Assembly (NCBI GenBank): GCA_024811115.1 | Contig: JAKOGH010000216.1 | Coordinates: 124,001 to 188,000 of the forward strand | DNA from: Terana coerulea | Lineage: Eukaryota > Basidiomycota > Agaricomycetes > Polyporales > Phanerochaetaceae | Direction: 5' to 3' | DNA length: 64,000 nt | Part shown: in pieces, positions 10,558 through 22,356 of the stretch | Layout of the letters: every line of letters starts with the position of its first letter | How positions within the stretch are numbered: the first letter of the stretch is position 1 | Notes under the pieces: model-generated | What the model was told of the DNA's origin: nothing | Seen by the model: only the letters and a program-made list of their open reading frames with translations | The model's database searches: none | Translations under genes and position numbers: made by a program

Positions 10558-12537
10558 TCAAAAGCTTCCCCAATGGTCAGAGTCTTGAATGACTCGGAAC
10601 TTGTCGTAAGATTCCAGTGTCGGGTCGACGCCGGATAGAAGGGAGGCAGCATCCGACCGTGGAGTAGATGGAGCCGCTGAGGACCGGGCAGATCCATAGC
10701 TGCCTGCCAGCGATGGCGTGCCACACAATGACTCCATGTCGTCGTCAAGATGGTCTTGCATCCCAAGGAAATCATCACGAGGGGAGCGAGATCGGTGGAG
10801 GACGTCGAAGTCGTCGAGGTCAAAGTCGAATCGAGCGTCCAGAAGGCCCGCGGCGCTCGACTGGCTGAAGGAAGGGCCCAGCTGCTGAATGTCCTCGTCA
10901 AGCTCGAATGTCGTTTCTATGCCATTCGCGCTTGCGAGGAGGCCTTCCGTACATTCTTGCTCAACCAAGGCGGAAGGTTGCCATCGAGCAGGGACGAGAT
11001 CGAGTCCATGGCCCGAATCTTGCTCGGACACCGCGGCATGGTCCATCTTGTTGATCCGAGCGGGCGCGGGTTCAGCACTCACAGACGTAGAAGCTTGCGG
11101 GGTATCGCGAGAGTCGTCATCCAACTGCTCTCCAGCGTCCTCTACCTCGAGTGGCGCCTGGCGTCCGCTTTGCTCGTGGTCAGTCTTGCACCCAGGGAAC
11201 CGCTTCCAGTGTTTGGTGAGCTGGTCACGACGAGCATGGGAAGACCCGCAAGCGAGGCAGCGGTGAGGATCCGAGGACGGAAGATCTCCTAGATTGATAT
11301 CCAAGAGTTCGGCGAGCTTCTGGCGGTGCGTGTGCAGGTGAGCGTGCCTCTCTCCCCGGTCGAAAGGCGCGACGTCGCAAAGAAGACAGTTCTGGGAGGG
11401 GGTGAGCAATGAAGCCACTAGCAAACAGAAAGCACACACCATCGTCTTCTTGGCTCCGGAAGTCACCTTAGGCTTATCCTCAGTATCCTCGTCATCCTCG
11501 TCCAGCTCCTCTGAGCTCCTCTTCTTTCCTCGTCGTCTGAGAGCATGTCCGCGAGGAATAACCAGTTCCCCGGCTTCCTTCATCCGCTTCAGTACCTTCG
11601 GCGAGGCATCAACGCAGCAGAGGTATGTCGACTGGAGCAGGCCCTCAAATGTCAGCTTGCCATCGGCCCAGGCTTCCTTTGACAGCCAAGGGCGTATTTT
11701 CTTCAGCCCATAAGTCGCGACGTTGTCGACCACGCCGTCCTGGGCAATCAACGTTCGCATCCGCGCGTCCGAAGCCCGGGCCCGTTTCGGCGGTGCAGCA
11801 TCCTCTGTGCCTTTGCCCTTCTTCGACTTCGCGTCCTTGACCCGTCGAGCTCGGACTGGCCATGCTGCCGGCTGTACATCGGGTAGGACAACACCAAACG
11901 TGGGCTGAACACCAGGAAGGGAGTTGGCGTTGATGGGCTCGGGGAAGGGGCTAGCAGGCGCGTAGGAGAGCTGTGGAGAGTAGGACGGTACGTGGGAGGT
12001 GGAGAACGATACTGACGGCGGTATAGGTAGAGCGGGAGGAACTGTTGGTCTTCGATTCGAGGGCCCTGCTTGTGGCTGGTCTTGGTGCGGGTAAACACGG
12101 TGGGGAGGGTGGGCTTGTTGTTGTGGAGCAAGTAGAATAGGATCTATCAACGCGTCCGGAACTATACGAGGGATGGGAGGGAGTGGCTGGGTAGCCTTAG
12201 GTTGGTGGCCTCGTCTGTTAGTCTTGGTTTGGCGGCTGGGGGCATTGGTAATTGCGACAAAGAACTGGAGTGGCCTAGTCGGTATAGGAGTCAAAGCCTC
12301 AAGAGAGAAAGCGATTGTACTTACGCGGTTGGGTTTAGGAGAGAGTAATGGCAATGGTGGAAGTTGAAGTTGAAGAGCAGGTTCGTTCGCCGCGGAGAGA
12401 TATATATCGGTGTGCAGTCCTTTCGGGGTCCGTTTGATGGAAATGCCATTTTCGCGAGATGGCAAGGCGGGGTGCGGGCGCAAACATGCCCTGCCGACGA
12501 TGCCGCAGTAGATATTTGGCGTTGTGTAGCCAAACAC
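10558..12537 (-). CDS. Uncharacterised proline-rich protein with Cys/His zinc-finger-like motifs
   Basis: A long open frame of 659 codons, not assigned to a named family. The N-terminal third is proline/glutamine-rich. Around residues 215-250 a basic patch (KDAKSKKGKGTEDAAPPKRA) looks like a nuclear localisation signal. Then comes a conserved-looking block PWLSKEAWADGKLTFEGLLQ. The middle carries NCLLCDVAPFDRGERHAHLH and RCLACGSSHARRDQLTKHWK, two C-X2-C...H-X3-4-H type units resembling C2H2 fingers. The tail is acidic and serine-rich. Two parts of the frame are probably introns. One has a GTAAGT donor right after SPKPNR (residue ~72), ending at a CAG. The other is a 48-bp GTGTGT...CCCAG segment before NCLLCD, whose removal brings KKT next to the first finger. 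The real start is therefore uncertain; a TATATAT run near 12400 lies inside the frame and may be the TATA box of a shorter transcript. Probably a nuclear regulator, by inference only. Confidence 0.6.
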   Translation of the reverse strand: MFGYTTPNIYCGIVGRACLRPHPALPSRENGISIKRTPKGLHTDIYLSAANEPALQLQLPPLPLLSPKPNRVSTIAFSLEALTPIPTRPLQFFVAITNAPSRQTKTNRRGHQPKATQPLPPIPRIVPDALIDPILLAPQQQAHPPHRVYPHQDQPQAGPSNRRPTVPPALPIPPSVSFSTSHVPSYSPQLSYAPASPFPEPINANSLPGVQPTFGVVLPDVQPAAWPVRARRVKDAKSKKGKGTEDAAPPKRARASDARMRTLIAQDGVVDNVATYGLKKIRPWLSKEAWADGKLTFEGLLQSTYLCCVDASPKVLKRMKEAGELVIPRGHALRRRGKKRSSEELDEDDEDTEDKPKVTSGAKKTMVCAFCLLVASLLTPSQNCLLCDVAPFDRGERHAHLHTHRQKLAELLDINLGDLPSSDPHRCLACGSSHARRDQLTKHWKRFPGCKTDHEQSGRQAPLEVEDAGEQLDDDSRDTPQASTSVSAEPAPARINKMDHAAVSEQDSGHGLDLVPARWQPSALVEQECTEGLLASANGIETTFELDEDIQQLGPSFSQSSAAGLLDARFDFDLDDFDVLHRSRSPRDDFLGMQDHLDDDMESLCGTPSLAGSYGSARSSAAPSTPRSDAASLLSGVDPTLESYDKFRVIQDSDHWGSF

Positions 12538-13725
12538 ACACCTCCTAAGGACATTGTTGTGTGCACTTTGCGCGGGAAAGTCCCATAAGTGGATACGTTG
12601 GTCTCGTTAGGCGCGGCCATGCTTCAATTCCGGGGTACGTTTCGTGCTGGTCCCCAAAACCTCGGCGCTCTTGGGGTCCTATCGGCGCATGCTCTTATTT
12701 GTACCCCACATTCTAGACAGCATCGGATGAGCAACGAAGAATATTTGAAAACTCCACTCACCGTCTATCTCTGTGCATTCAGCAAAAAAACTCCCGTCAT
12801 TTGCAGCTACGAGATATAGTAGATCTGCTGGAAGTCACCGTGGGCTGCTTTGCCCTAAGAGGTCGTTTCAGCGTCGCTAACCCACGGTTCTCGTCCGCTA
12901 TCCACAACATTGATTCAGACTGAACACTTTCAACTGCAATGAATTGGATGGGGCTGTTGTATGTTGCACGTATGCAAACAGTCGGCCGCGTCATCGTAGC
13001 CCGTAGCGAAGTCGCCGAGGATCGACAGGCTTGCAGTTGCATTGAAACATAGCTGCACCTCATCGTGTAGCCAGTCGTTTCGAGTAGGCCCTACTCGCCT
13101 ATGTGGTAAATTTAATCAGCAGCATCTTGCAGGCATGTTTGTAACATTCAGATGGAAAGGAACTCCACTGCGAAGGTAATTCAATCCCGAAAACTTTGCA
13201 TGGGTGACAACACTCGAGCGAGAGAATGCCGAACGCTTACAAAATAACGGAGACGTACGCAGAAGCGCATTGTATAGGGATGTATCTTCTGCTCAGTCTT
13301 GAGTGATAGGTGAATATCTCCGGTGTGGGCGATTTTTCTGCGTGTGAAAGCGTCCGATGAGCCAGAGTTCCAATCAATTTTATCAAGTGATGGAACACAC
13401 ACCTAGGGCCTCAGTCCGCTTAGAAAACCTTGCACTTTAACCTTGCACTGCTTTCAAAGGGACTGCAGTTTATGCCATTCATTCTAAGTGACGGCGGAGG
13501 ATGGTAGTGGCATGACGTGTCCCGTCGAAATCCGAGAGTGCCGCTGACGGCAAGCACGACCAAACAACGCCACAAGGCCACCACCTTCCTTTTTCATTCT
13601 CACTCTAGTTGACCACTAACCTCCGCGACGTGAACACGGCTACAGCCCCTAGTCGCGATTCGCTCAGTCGAGTTACTTTCATTTCACTCCAGACTCAGGC
13701 TGACGCGGTATACTCGCCTATCGGA
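12538..13725. other. Intergenic region, no gene seen
   Basis: About 1.2 kb between the uncharacterised finger protein (-) and RPA3 (+). It must contain the promoters of both. Open frames are short and show no family motif. No RNA gene was recognised. Confidence 0.5.
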
Positions 13726-14224
13726 ATGACTGAGGCAACTCCTCGCGTCAACCAGGCGCGCCTGGGAGATTATCAGGGGCACGGCATCGTGAGGCTCACT
13801 GGCAAAGTCTTGAGGGTAAGTGCGATGTTCTGCGTAACTGTAAATATCCTTAAGGTCTGAATCGGTGTGGCAGTTCGACGACAAAACCAATGAAGCTACC
13901 CTTCTTGCTAGCGACCAGAAAGAAGTGAAGGTCAAACTACTTGGTGTAAGCCATCACAGTTCAAACTTCGCTCCAGCTGCAACCATGTCTCTCATGCTTT
14001 TTAAGGGTGCGAACTTTTCGGCAACATTTATCGAAGTGATTGGAAACGTCACAAGCCCTGACTCTATGAGGGCACACGCTATCATTGAGCTCGGGGACAA
14101 TCTCGGTGAGCCCCTAAAGTTCGAAGTACACATGAATCACTGGATCTCACGTCATGTAGACCTCGACTTGGTGAACTTTGTCGTCGAGAAATGGCATGAC
14201 CCAAAATTCGCGCATCTTGTTTAG
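13726..14224 (+). CDS. Replication protein A small subunit (RPA14/Rfa3-like)
   Basis: Smallest subunit of the heterotrimeric single-strand DNA-binding protein RPA, needed for replication and repair in the nucleus. Three exons, 13726-13815, 13874-13945, 14006-14224, give 381 nt (126 aa), slightly longer than the usual 110-120. The start TPRVNQARLGDYQGHGIVRL, then LTGKVLRFDDKTNEATLLAS and KEVKVKLLG, matches the beta-strands of the single Rfa3 OB fold. The block FIEVIGNVTSPDSMRAHAII is the conserved C-terminal part of the fold, and the last helix (DLDLVNFVVEKW) corresponds to the trimerisation helix. An alternative donor two bases upstream at 13943 would give the same frame. Convergent with the APC15 gene. 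Confidence 0.83.
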
Positions 14225-14438
14225 GCTGGTCCTGCTTCCTGGCATCTTGTTTAAGTCGAACATCGCATCTGCTCTGCACCATGTTGTCGCTGTACTATCT
14301 TTGTCTCACACAATTTTTCTTGAATACATCATATATTGAAGCTCTACTGTCATACTGTGGACAATTAATGTGCTAGCTAAGTTAGGAGTATGTGCGAGCC
14401 GTGGTTGGATGTCCGCTAAAGTTAGGGCTAGAATTGGA

Positions 14439-15085
14439 CTAGAAACTTGCCTCAAAGTCTGCCGATGCGTCAGGGTCTGCATCCATGCTGTCTGAGAGCA
14501 CACCGGCTTCAGGCTCTGCTAGAGCATTGTCCAACATGTTGTCAAGATCTTCCATCTCGGCGTCCAGGTCTTGCTCATCCTCCTCTTCGTCCTCCTCTTC
14601 TTCTGTGTTATTATCCTCAGACGGTGAGCCCTCTGAATCGTCGTCGTCATCATCATCGTCAGACGATTCGTCGTCGCTCTGGTCATCGGCCTAGTGAAGT
14701 CAGTGCATGTCCAAAAAGTGCCGGAGCCGGAGATAGTGGAACAGGAACGCACATCGTTCTTCTCCTCGTGTTGAGTTAGGGAGCGGCCAATTGGTATGAG
14801 CCAGTTGTAGCCGCGTTTCTTCACAGCTTCGTTCTAAACGGTCCCAGACTTCCGCTAAGCATATTCTACCTAACAGAAGAACATAGTGACGCGCACCAAG
14901 TCATCCAGGTCATCCTCCTCGTCGCTCAGATCATCCATCTCTCGAGCCCAGTCCCGTGTTGCGTTGAATCGCGCTGGTCGTTGGCCATACCGAGGGAGAG
15001 GGACCGGATGTGGCTGCGGAGGCTTCGGTAACAGAGTCGGAAAGATAGCACTGCGAGGCAAAAGTGTTGGCGACGAGACAGACAT
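14439..15085 (-). CDS. Anaphase-promoting complex subunit 15-like protein
   Basis: Three exons, 14897-15085, 14753-14833, 14439-14690, all phase 0 (522 nt, 173 aa). The N-terminus MSVSSPTLLPRSAIFPTLLP and the central GYNWLIPIGRSLTQHEEKND, followed by a long Asp/Glu/Ser tract, reproduce the layout of APC15 (an N-terminal FPSLFPR-like motif, then NNLVPIGKP, then an acidic tail). APC15 sits near the mitotic checkpoint complex on the APC/C and promotes Cdc20 turnover. The tail here (about residues 90-150) is almost purely acidic and low in complexity. The start is the only ATG upstream of the conserved block. The match is by motif order and not by overall identity, which is low in this family. 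Divergent from the next gene with 156 bp between start codons. Confidence 0.72.
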
Positions 15086-15241
15086 GGCGGGGTGAGACTC
15101 TGAGGTTCAAACGTTCACAGGTCAGCTGGAGACGTGCCTCCAAAAGCTTGCGCTGCAGCTCGCGAGGCGGAACCACGTGGAAAGAAACGCCCTCTCTCCG
15201 CGACCGCCATCAGCCGCCATCCGCTGCCGACGCATACAGCG
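15086..15241. promoter_or_regulatory. Short bidirectional promoter region
   Basis: Only 156 bp separate the start codons of the APC15-like gene (-) and the unrecognised membrane protein (+). Any promoter elements are shared or overlapping. No TATA box is evident. Confidence 0.45.
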
Positions 15242-15954
15242 ATGGCACAGGCCTGGGCCTCGTACATCTTCTCTGAAACGCTGCAAATACTGGAGGGTGC
15301 TGACTTCAAGACTCCTCTCGAATATGCTGTCAACTGGACTCGTTCGCAAGCTAGGATTCTGCAGCCAGCCAACTTGACGACCATTGACATAAAACTACCG
15401 CATATATCCTGGAAGAACCTCTATGCTCTGTTCCTCGGTGCAAAACGAAATCAATCTGCTACCCTTGCTCTTCCTGCAACCTTCCTTGCTCTCCTCTTGT
15501 ACACCTTGATCTGGCGCATATGCCGCGTTGTCGTCGAACCCGATGAAAACCCTGAACTCCGTGCTCACTACGCCCTTCTCAGTTTCATAACCCCTACACG
15601 CTCTATCTGGCCGGCCGGCTATGCCTACATCGCTCGCTATGCTATTTTGAAAGACGACAGGACCCTAAGACTACCTCTCCTCCGCCTTTTCGACGATGTT
15701 ATTTCTGGAACAATGGAACTTAGGAGCCCCGTGAACGACCTGCCGGTATTCATCTTTGGCGCACTCCGACCTGCAGGCTGGGCAATCGTTCCGGAGGTCG
15801 AGACTTCTTGGTACATCTATGTAGCGGTGCGCGTCGTACGTTTACGCATCGCAAGGCTAATCCCGCTGGTCAGTTCTATGAAATGCCGGTCCTTGGCGAA
15901 GTGGTACTGACGTATGGTTTCGAACGGTACATTTATAGACATGGCTCTCGCTGT
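15242..15954 (+). CDS. Unrecognised protein with one transmembrane helix
   Basis: Exon 1 15242-15826 (195 codons) and exon 2 15874-15954 (27 codons) join in phase through a GTGCGC...GGTCAG intron. Exon 2 ends at a GTAAGT donor, so at least one further exon follows. The natural-looking continuation is a frame near 16013-16088 that ends in TAA, but I could not phase it. A hydrophobic segment TLALPATFLALLLYTLIWRI (residues ~79-98) is a clear membrane span, and the following part has no known motif. I chose the ATG at 15242 over an upstream in-frame one at 15134, because the intervening residues are low in complexity and the closer ATG lies just after the short divergent promoter. Function unknown. 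Confidence 0.5.
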
Positions 15955-16011
15955 GTAAGTCTATATATGCGTGCATCGTAATGCAACCGACCCTCATCAG
16001 CCTGCCCAGCC

Positions 16012-16698
16012 ATGCCGAGCACCTCAAGGCTTTCACACCCTATCTTACACGACTATCCACAGTCCCGCAGCGACTGCGCTCCCTCTAACGACGGCTTTCC
16101 GGTGCCGATCGCGACGCGTCTCGGCGGGCAAGCGCCGTCAGGGCTCAGCATGATCGTGCTGGATGCCGTGCCCTACTCTCACTTGCCAGCACATATCCGC
16201 GCCCTCCAGGTTTCGCTCGCCCCTGGATCTTCCGCCGTCCTCGGCTTCTCAACTCGTGGCAGCTCGGTGTCCATGTTTAGCTCTGGCTGGGCACAGACGG
16301 CCATTCCCTTCCTCGCTCGAAAGCATGCCACGAAGACGCGAAGCATGTCCGCTGTTCATCTCGGCCGAGCGGGTCCCCAATCCTGTTCGTCCATCGACAT
16401 GGAGCCAACACCGCTTCTCATTTCATTGGACGACATTATCCAACTGCTGTCCTCGGGATCGACGCCGACGGCGGTGGAGTCCGTGCAGAACGTGTCGGAG
16501 CAATATGCAAGCTTCCTGGAACACTACGTGCAAGAACTCACTGATGTCCCGAAGATCCGAAATAAATTCGTCGGCCAGTGGGGTTTGGCGGGCTGGCGCG
16601 AGGAGAGATTACTGGTTGCTTGGGAGGCCGCGTTGTACAGAGTCGGTACCATGATGCGGTGGGTGGTTCTCGTTGCTCGTAACGAAGCTGTTTACTAG
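16012..16698 (+). CDS. Open frame of unknown function
   Basis: A 228-codon uninterrupted frame with balanced composition in its second half, including LLISLDDIIQLLSSGSTPTA and a helical stretch ending in MMRWVVLVARNEAVY. No family recognised. It overlaps the probable 3' exon of the preceding gene in another frame, so one of the two is likely noncoding. It could also be a terminal exon of that gene after a sequence error. Low confidence. Confidence 0.28.
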   Translation: MPSTSRLSHPILHDYPQSRSDCAPSNDGFPVPIATRLGGQAPSGLSMIVLDAVPYSHLPAHIRALQVSLAPGSSAVLGFSTRGSSVSMFSSGWAQTAIPFLARKHATKTRSMSAVHLGRAGPQSCSSIDMEPTPLLISLDDIIQLLSSGSTPTAVESVQNVSEQYASFLEHYVQELTDVPKIRNKFVGQWGLAGWREERLLVAWEAALYRVGTMMRWVVLVARNEAVY

Positions 16699-17492
16699 GC
16701 ATTCCTCCGATAGTCTCGAATGCAAACCTTGTCGTATCAAATTCACCGGACGTTTGTAATGTGTGACAATCCTGCATTCTTCTAAATCCCCTCCCTATCC
16801 GCGACGGCATCCTCCGTGAGTACGGACTCCGGGGCGCGCAGGTATGTACATTCCGCGAAGTATCTTTGGCGCCGGGAACAGGGATCTGTCGCGAGGCTTC
16901 CGCAAGGTCAGCTGCCGCAGTTCTCCGCCTCGCGATTCGCCACAAACGACGCTCAGTGAAGGTCGTGCGCATATTTCTCATTCCAACATTCCTCATGCTG
17001 GCTCTCTCTCACGACTGCACCGGATCGCAAGGTTATAAGGTCAGCAACTGGCTTCTCTATAAACCATATATCGAGAGTGTTACTAACCCGCGTGGCAGAT
17101 CCGGGCACAGCATTTGTGCATCGCTTTCACTATTGGTCGTTGGTTATTTCTGTCCGATTGGGCTTGGTCACCGTACTTGCCTTTTCCGACTATGGCCACC
17201 TACAATCCGAGTCCGACGACTTCTCCGACCCTGTCCGGTCTCACTCGTGTGCGCCTCCGTCGCGGTGACGTCTCAGGCGCTCATATTCGCTACGAGCACC
17301 CGGACTCAACGCTTGTCCAAGGAAGGCAAGTCCAGACAATGGTCTTCATTCCGCATGTATCCGTATCTTCTCTGCGATATATATACTACTCACAAATGGC
17401 CTTGCATTTCTACCCACTCACGTCCCACACAACCCCCCTTACAGGCCTAGCCTTCCACCCTTCTCCAGCTTCTCCGTCTCCCAACGCCAATC
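16699..17492. other. Intergenic region upstream of the MFS gene
   Basis: No gene recognised. A TATATATA run at about 17377-17384, roughly 110 bp before the MFS start codon, is a plausible TATA box. Confidence 0.45.
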
Positions 17493-19553
17493 ATGGAGAC
17501 TCCACCGAGTGCGACGAGTACAATCGCGCCTACCGAGGAGGGGGAAGTCTGGTCGTTCGTCCAAGCACTCACATCAGGACCATGCGCCTGGACTCGGCAT
17601 CCAAATCCCTCCCGAGCACGACCCCAGCGCCCCCGACTTGTCTTTCCCGTTCCAAAGCACGAACATCGAGGCGGGCGGTCTTACCAATGAATACCGTGAG
17701 GTATCACCGACAGGGCTGGTCCCAGCTGATACGGCACTCCGACCGATCCCGTCCAACCATCCACAACAACCTACAGCTCTCCGAGACCCGGAAAAGGCTA
17801 AGGAGCTGAAGGATTTCAAGTTGGTCACCTTCGTGCCAAACGACCCTCAGGATCCTCGTAACCTACCTCGATGGTTCAAGTGGTGTAAGTCCTCTAGTAG
17901 TACTTGATTTACTCGCGGAAAGCTGATGTACCGTTGTATCCAGATGTCACGGCCGTATGTGCCATGTCTGTGGTCGAGGTTGCCTTCGCCTCTTCGGTCG
18001 TGACTGGTGATTTCGGTGGACTCGAACGCCAGTTTCACGTCGGCGAGGTCGTCATCGCTCTCAGTGTCAGTCTTATGGTCTGCGGCTTCGGTATTGGTCC
18101 TTTGATCTGGTCTCCAATCGTAAGTTCATTCCCGTCTAACTCCGGGAGCGAGTAGCTGACCGCATTCTCAGAGCGAAATTATCGGCCGCCGACCCCTGTG
18201 GATTGTGCCAACTGTGGTTTACATTGTATTCATCATTCCCTGTGCCGTTGCGCCGAACATCCAAACCCTCCTGATCTGCCGTTTCCTGTGCGGATTCTTT
18301 GCCTCAGCCCCTCTGACTCTGGCTGGCGGAACCATTTCCGACATCTGGGATAACGAGGAGCGTGGATTCGCGATCGCACTGTTTGCCGCCGCTCCCTACG
18401 GTGGACCCGTTCTGGGCCCAATTGTTGGTGGCTTCGTTGGCGAAACCGTCGGTTGGCACTGGTTGTTCTGGGTGCGTTAATCTCGCTTCTTCCAAAAAAA
18501 ACTCATTCTAATCAGGCTTTCAGGTTAACATGATCTTCGCCGGCGTGATGTTCTTCTTCAAGGCCTCGATCCCGGAGACGTTCTCTCCCATCATCCTGAA
18601 GAAGCGCGCTGCAAAGCTCAGGAAGGAGACGGGCGATGACCGCATCTGCACTGAACAGGAGATGTTCAAGGTCCCCTTCTCGCAGATGATGTCGGACACC
18701 CTCATCCGGCCCTTCCAGATGCTCCTGACGGAACCCATCCTGCTACTCCTCTCCCTCTACATCGCTCTGATCTATGGTCTTCTCGTGAGTTCTCATGATG
18801 CAGGTACATCTGAATGATTCTAACATCAGGCAACCTTTTCCAGTACGCCTTCTTCTTCAGTTATCCTGTCGTATTCGGCGGCAAATGGTACCAGTGGAAC
18901 GACGGCCTTGTCGGTCTTACCTTCATCTCCGTATGGATTGGCCTGGGCCTTGCCCTCGCGTCTATGCCCCTCCTGCAGGCAAACTACATGAAGCGGGCTG
19001 CTGCCAAGGGCGGCAAAGCCGAGCCTGAAGACCGTCTCGTCGGCATGATGGTTGGCTCCATCTGGGTGCCCATCTGTGCGTTCTTTCCCCACACTCTCCT
19101 CATCACAATTCTCACCTGAGCATGAACAGCACTGTTCATCTTCGGCTGGACGAGTCCCCCGGCCGTCCTCCCAGGAGGCGGCAACTGGGTCGGGCCCTGC
19201 AGCTCGGGTATCCCCTTCGGCTTCGGAATGGTCATCATCTACTTCTCCGCCAACGCGTACATCATCGACGCCTTCCCTGGTTATGTCGCGTCCGCACTCG
19301 CGGCCAAGACCGTCATCCGTTCCGGGTCCGGTGCTGCGATGCCGCTGTTCATCACGGCTATGTACCATAACCTTGGAAACGGCTGGGCCGCCAGTACATG
19401 GGCCTTCATCTCCCTCGGAATGGTAAGTTCCGCATCTCGTTCGCTCAGGTGAAATGAGGACTTACAATGTTATCTTAGGTGCCGATTCCGTTCCTCTTCT
19501 ACCGGTACGGCAAGATCATCCGCTCGAAGTCAAAACGTGCTACATCGGAGTGA
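17493..19553 (+). CDS. Major facilitator superfamily transporter (DHA1 drug/polyamine type)
   Basis: Proton-coupled plasma-membrane exporter of the fungal Tpo1/Flr1-like group. Exons: 17493-17884, 17944-18119, 18172-18471, 18524-18784, 18844-19075, 19130-19422, 19479-19553. The cytosolic N-terminus ends with VTFVPNDPQDPRNLPRWFKW, the hallmark of this group. It is followed by helices with IGPLIWSP, EIIGRRPLWIVPTVVYIVFI (the motif A region), and FIFGWTSPPAVLPGG in the second half. About 12 helices are expected and readable. Exons 2-7 join in phase. Exon 1 is broken: the frame from the ATG (METPPSATSTIAPTEEG) is one base out of register with the frame carrying IQIPPEHDPSAPDLSFPF. The offset falls at a GGGGG run at 17540-17544, where four Gs would give one continuous frame. 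This is probably an assembly error. Substrate unknown. Confidence 0.88.
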
Positions 19554-20022
19554 ACGCCGTGCTACCTCTCCCCTCCCCCTCCCCATTGCTCAAAAGCCGA
19601 CTATCCATTGTTACTTACCATTGCTTTACCACTTCTCATGCATTTACAGACTTTCCACCTACATGTCACTCTCGGGCGCATACAGCTAGCTTACTGTGTA
19701 CTATTTAATAATTAGAGCATCACACTCGTTACCACTGTCGTCGTATATACGCACATCATTGCAATGCAATGCACCTTATCTCATACGCTGTCCGCATTTT
19801 CAGGCCCGTGCGACTGATGACGATGACGATGAGTATTAAATTAGTGCGCGTTACACAGCAAGATCGCGAGCAGGAATGAGAGCAAATACAAGCGCAAAAA
19901 GTAAACCAATATAGCAGGAGGTAAATCGGCGGCACGGGTCAAATATTCTAGTAGCTTAAGAATAAAGATGGAATAGATATGCACACCCGTTCTGTTGGTC
20001 GCAGATGCGGCCGTTCCGAAGA
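19554..20022. other. Convergent 3' flanks, no gene seen
   Basis: Lies between the stop codons of the MFS transporter (+) and the creC/WDR20 gene (-). It should contain both 3' UTRs. It is moderately AT-rich with no open frame of note. Confidence 0.5.
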
Positions 20023-22356
20023 TCACCCTAGGACGTCAGCGTCGATGAAAGTGTTGCCCCGGTTCGTCCGGCTCTTCATGTGGCGGGGATGCACGGAGAG
20101 CGGCCGTATCCACAGCTTGACATGCCCGACTTTGTTCGCAGTGAGCAGGCCGCGGGGATAGAAGATGACGTCGGTGAGGAGGTCGCCCTCCAGGACTTTG
20201 ATCTAAGCATTGATCAGCATGATTCAGAAGTGAAACTAAACAGATAGAATTACTCACAAGGACGGGTTGTAGTATAGCCACTTCGTTCCGCGAGGGGGCT
20301 GGATGGTAGCGCGGCATGGTAGAATCCATTCCATAGCCACCCAGGAAGACAGATGACTCGCCCCGTTTGCGCACGGCCAGCGACAAACTCGATGTCATGG
20401 ACATGCGGGTATGATGGGTACTGTTAGCCTGCACATGTCACTCAGCGACAGCACGATAAGTATATGATTACTGTGATATTACCTGAAACTTTGGTCTGTG
20501 AAGGGCGCCGCTCGAGAAATCCCACTAATAATTTATTCAGCAAATAGTTTTCGGTATAAATACAGTATTGAACTCACCAAGATCAACTTGTTGTCTTCAC
20601 CTATACTCCCGAAGCGATAGGTCCTGCCATCACATCGCACGTCGTCGAACGCTAGAGCGGAAACGAACGAGGAATGGCCTTGACAACGGGCAATGACGCG
20701 TTGCTCCCAAGGTGAATAGACTGTGACCAAATCATCTTGACCCCCGGTCTGTAAACCAACAGTGAGCGCAGTGCCACGCGTCAATTGAGTCCACGTATGT
20801 ACCAAGATATATCGCCCATCTGGTGACCAAGCAACGCAGGTCAAGGCACCAAAATAGGATGCGTAGCAGTCGACGAGTCTGTGAAGGTTGGGGGAGAATT
20901 TGGTGAACGTCCAGACACTACTTAGGAGGCGCATATACCCACTGTTCTGCAACAGCATCGATTACCCTGAGGCAACCGTCCTCAGAAATTGCTGCGACGT
21001 ATTTGACATCCGGGGAAAAGACAAAGTCTATAGATCCCAAATCAGCTCGGAGTCACCCCAATTCTGGGATCTACTCACCAACGACCTTCTTCCTCGACAC
21101 TCGCCAATGACTCACGGGGTTCTTGGGTACACGATCCTTCTCTTTGTCAGCCTTGCCATTGGAAAGCGAAGATGCTATCGATGCTGGGTGCCAAGGTGGT
21201 AATGTGACTAGTATGGATTCTAAGTGGTTCCAAGGGCTTTGGGGAGAAGTCGCGGAATGTGGAGACCCATTGGTCTCACCGGACGTCGAGGATGGAACAT
21301 TCGGATCCCGTGGAGTGAATACGCCATCTTCCCGTTCCTTGTCGTACAATAGTATGGTACCATCGGCATGAGATACGAGGAAGAGGTTTGGTGAGGAAGG
21401 CACCCATCGTATGGCCGTACATGGTGAGCTACAGATGCGGCCCTTGAAATTGCTCAGCATCTGTTGAGAGGACTAATTGATTCCACACACCTGCTTATTC
21501 AAGCGACCATACCGTGACAAAATGGGATCTACTCGGCCGTGAGTTCCTTCGCTCTGTACCAGCTTCTATGCTCTTACCGAACCAGAGGATGTCACCAGTG
21601 TTGAACCCGATAATCACGTCCATGTAATCTGGGGACGCTGTGGTGATGTTGATGTCGTGACATGTTGGGTGTGCAGAGAAGTATATCCTTGAGAGAGGGT
21701 CCTGCAAAGTTTCAAGGCACCCTGAACATAACCTCCCATGTATTGACGGTAGAGCTTACCTTAGCCTTCGTACCTGCCTCTGTCCAGATGAAGGACTTGG
21801 ACGAATTGTAGAACAGGAAGGTAACCTCGCCTTGTTTGGACTGCAAGTTCCTGCTGAGACTGTCGACGTTCTGCAACCGGGTAATGAAGGTGGACGAGGT
21901 GGTCCGCATATTGTGCTTGGGACGGGCACTTGGCTTCTTCTTGCCTACTTGTTGTGCAGGCGCACCAAACAGTGTGTTGAGTTGGTCATGAGCAAGCATC
22001 GGCGTCGGTGCATTGTCCGGCGAAGGTGAGAATGAGGACGGGTCTGGTGAAGGAGCATCGTCGGGGGTCTCGCTGCTCGATACACTGAGTCCGTCATCCT
22101 TCTGCACCACCTTCTCCTTCTCCTTGTCTTTCTCCTTCTTGTTCTCTTTGTCCCTACTCCCTCCTCCGAGTAATTGCGAGAGCACCTGCGAGTTAACAGT
22201 CTTGGAAACCGGGAACTTGACGGTTGCGGTCTTGAGCCTGGTTGGATAAGACACAGCTGCGGCGTTGACGGTGTGCACGCCGAGGAGACTGTGCTTGTGC
22301 TCTTCCGTGACCGTGTAGACCCCTTCCGGGGCAACAAAGGTCGATTCACTCTCCAT
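20023..22356 (-). CDS. creC: creC/WDR20-type WD40 protein
   Basis: WD-repeat partner of a USP12/46-type deubiquitinase (CreB-CreC in Aspergillus, where it acts in carbon catabolite repression). Ten exons: 21760-22356, 21578-21701, 21491-21528, 21079-21460, 20943-21027, 20803-20878, 20578-20748, 20483-20524, 20258-20428, 20023-20202. They total 1866 nt (621 aa), all in phase. Diagnostic blocks are [80 protein letters not shown] and the C-terminal [20 protein letters not shown]. An Asp/Ser/Lys-rich low-complexity insert (residues ~75-150) precedes the WD part, as in fungal CreC. Divergent from the BCKDH E1-beta gene with only 141 bp between starts. Whether it controls carbon repression in basidiomycetes is inference. 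Confidence 0.92.
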
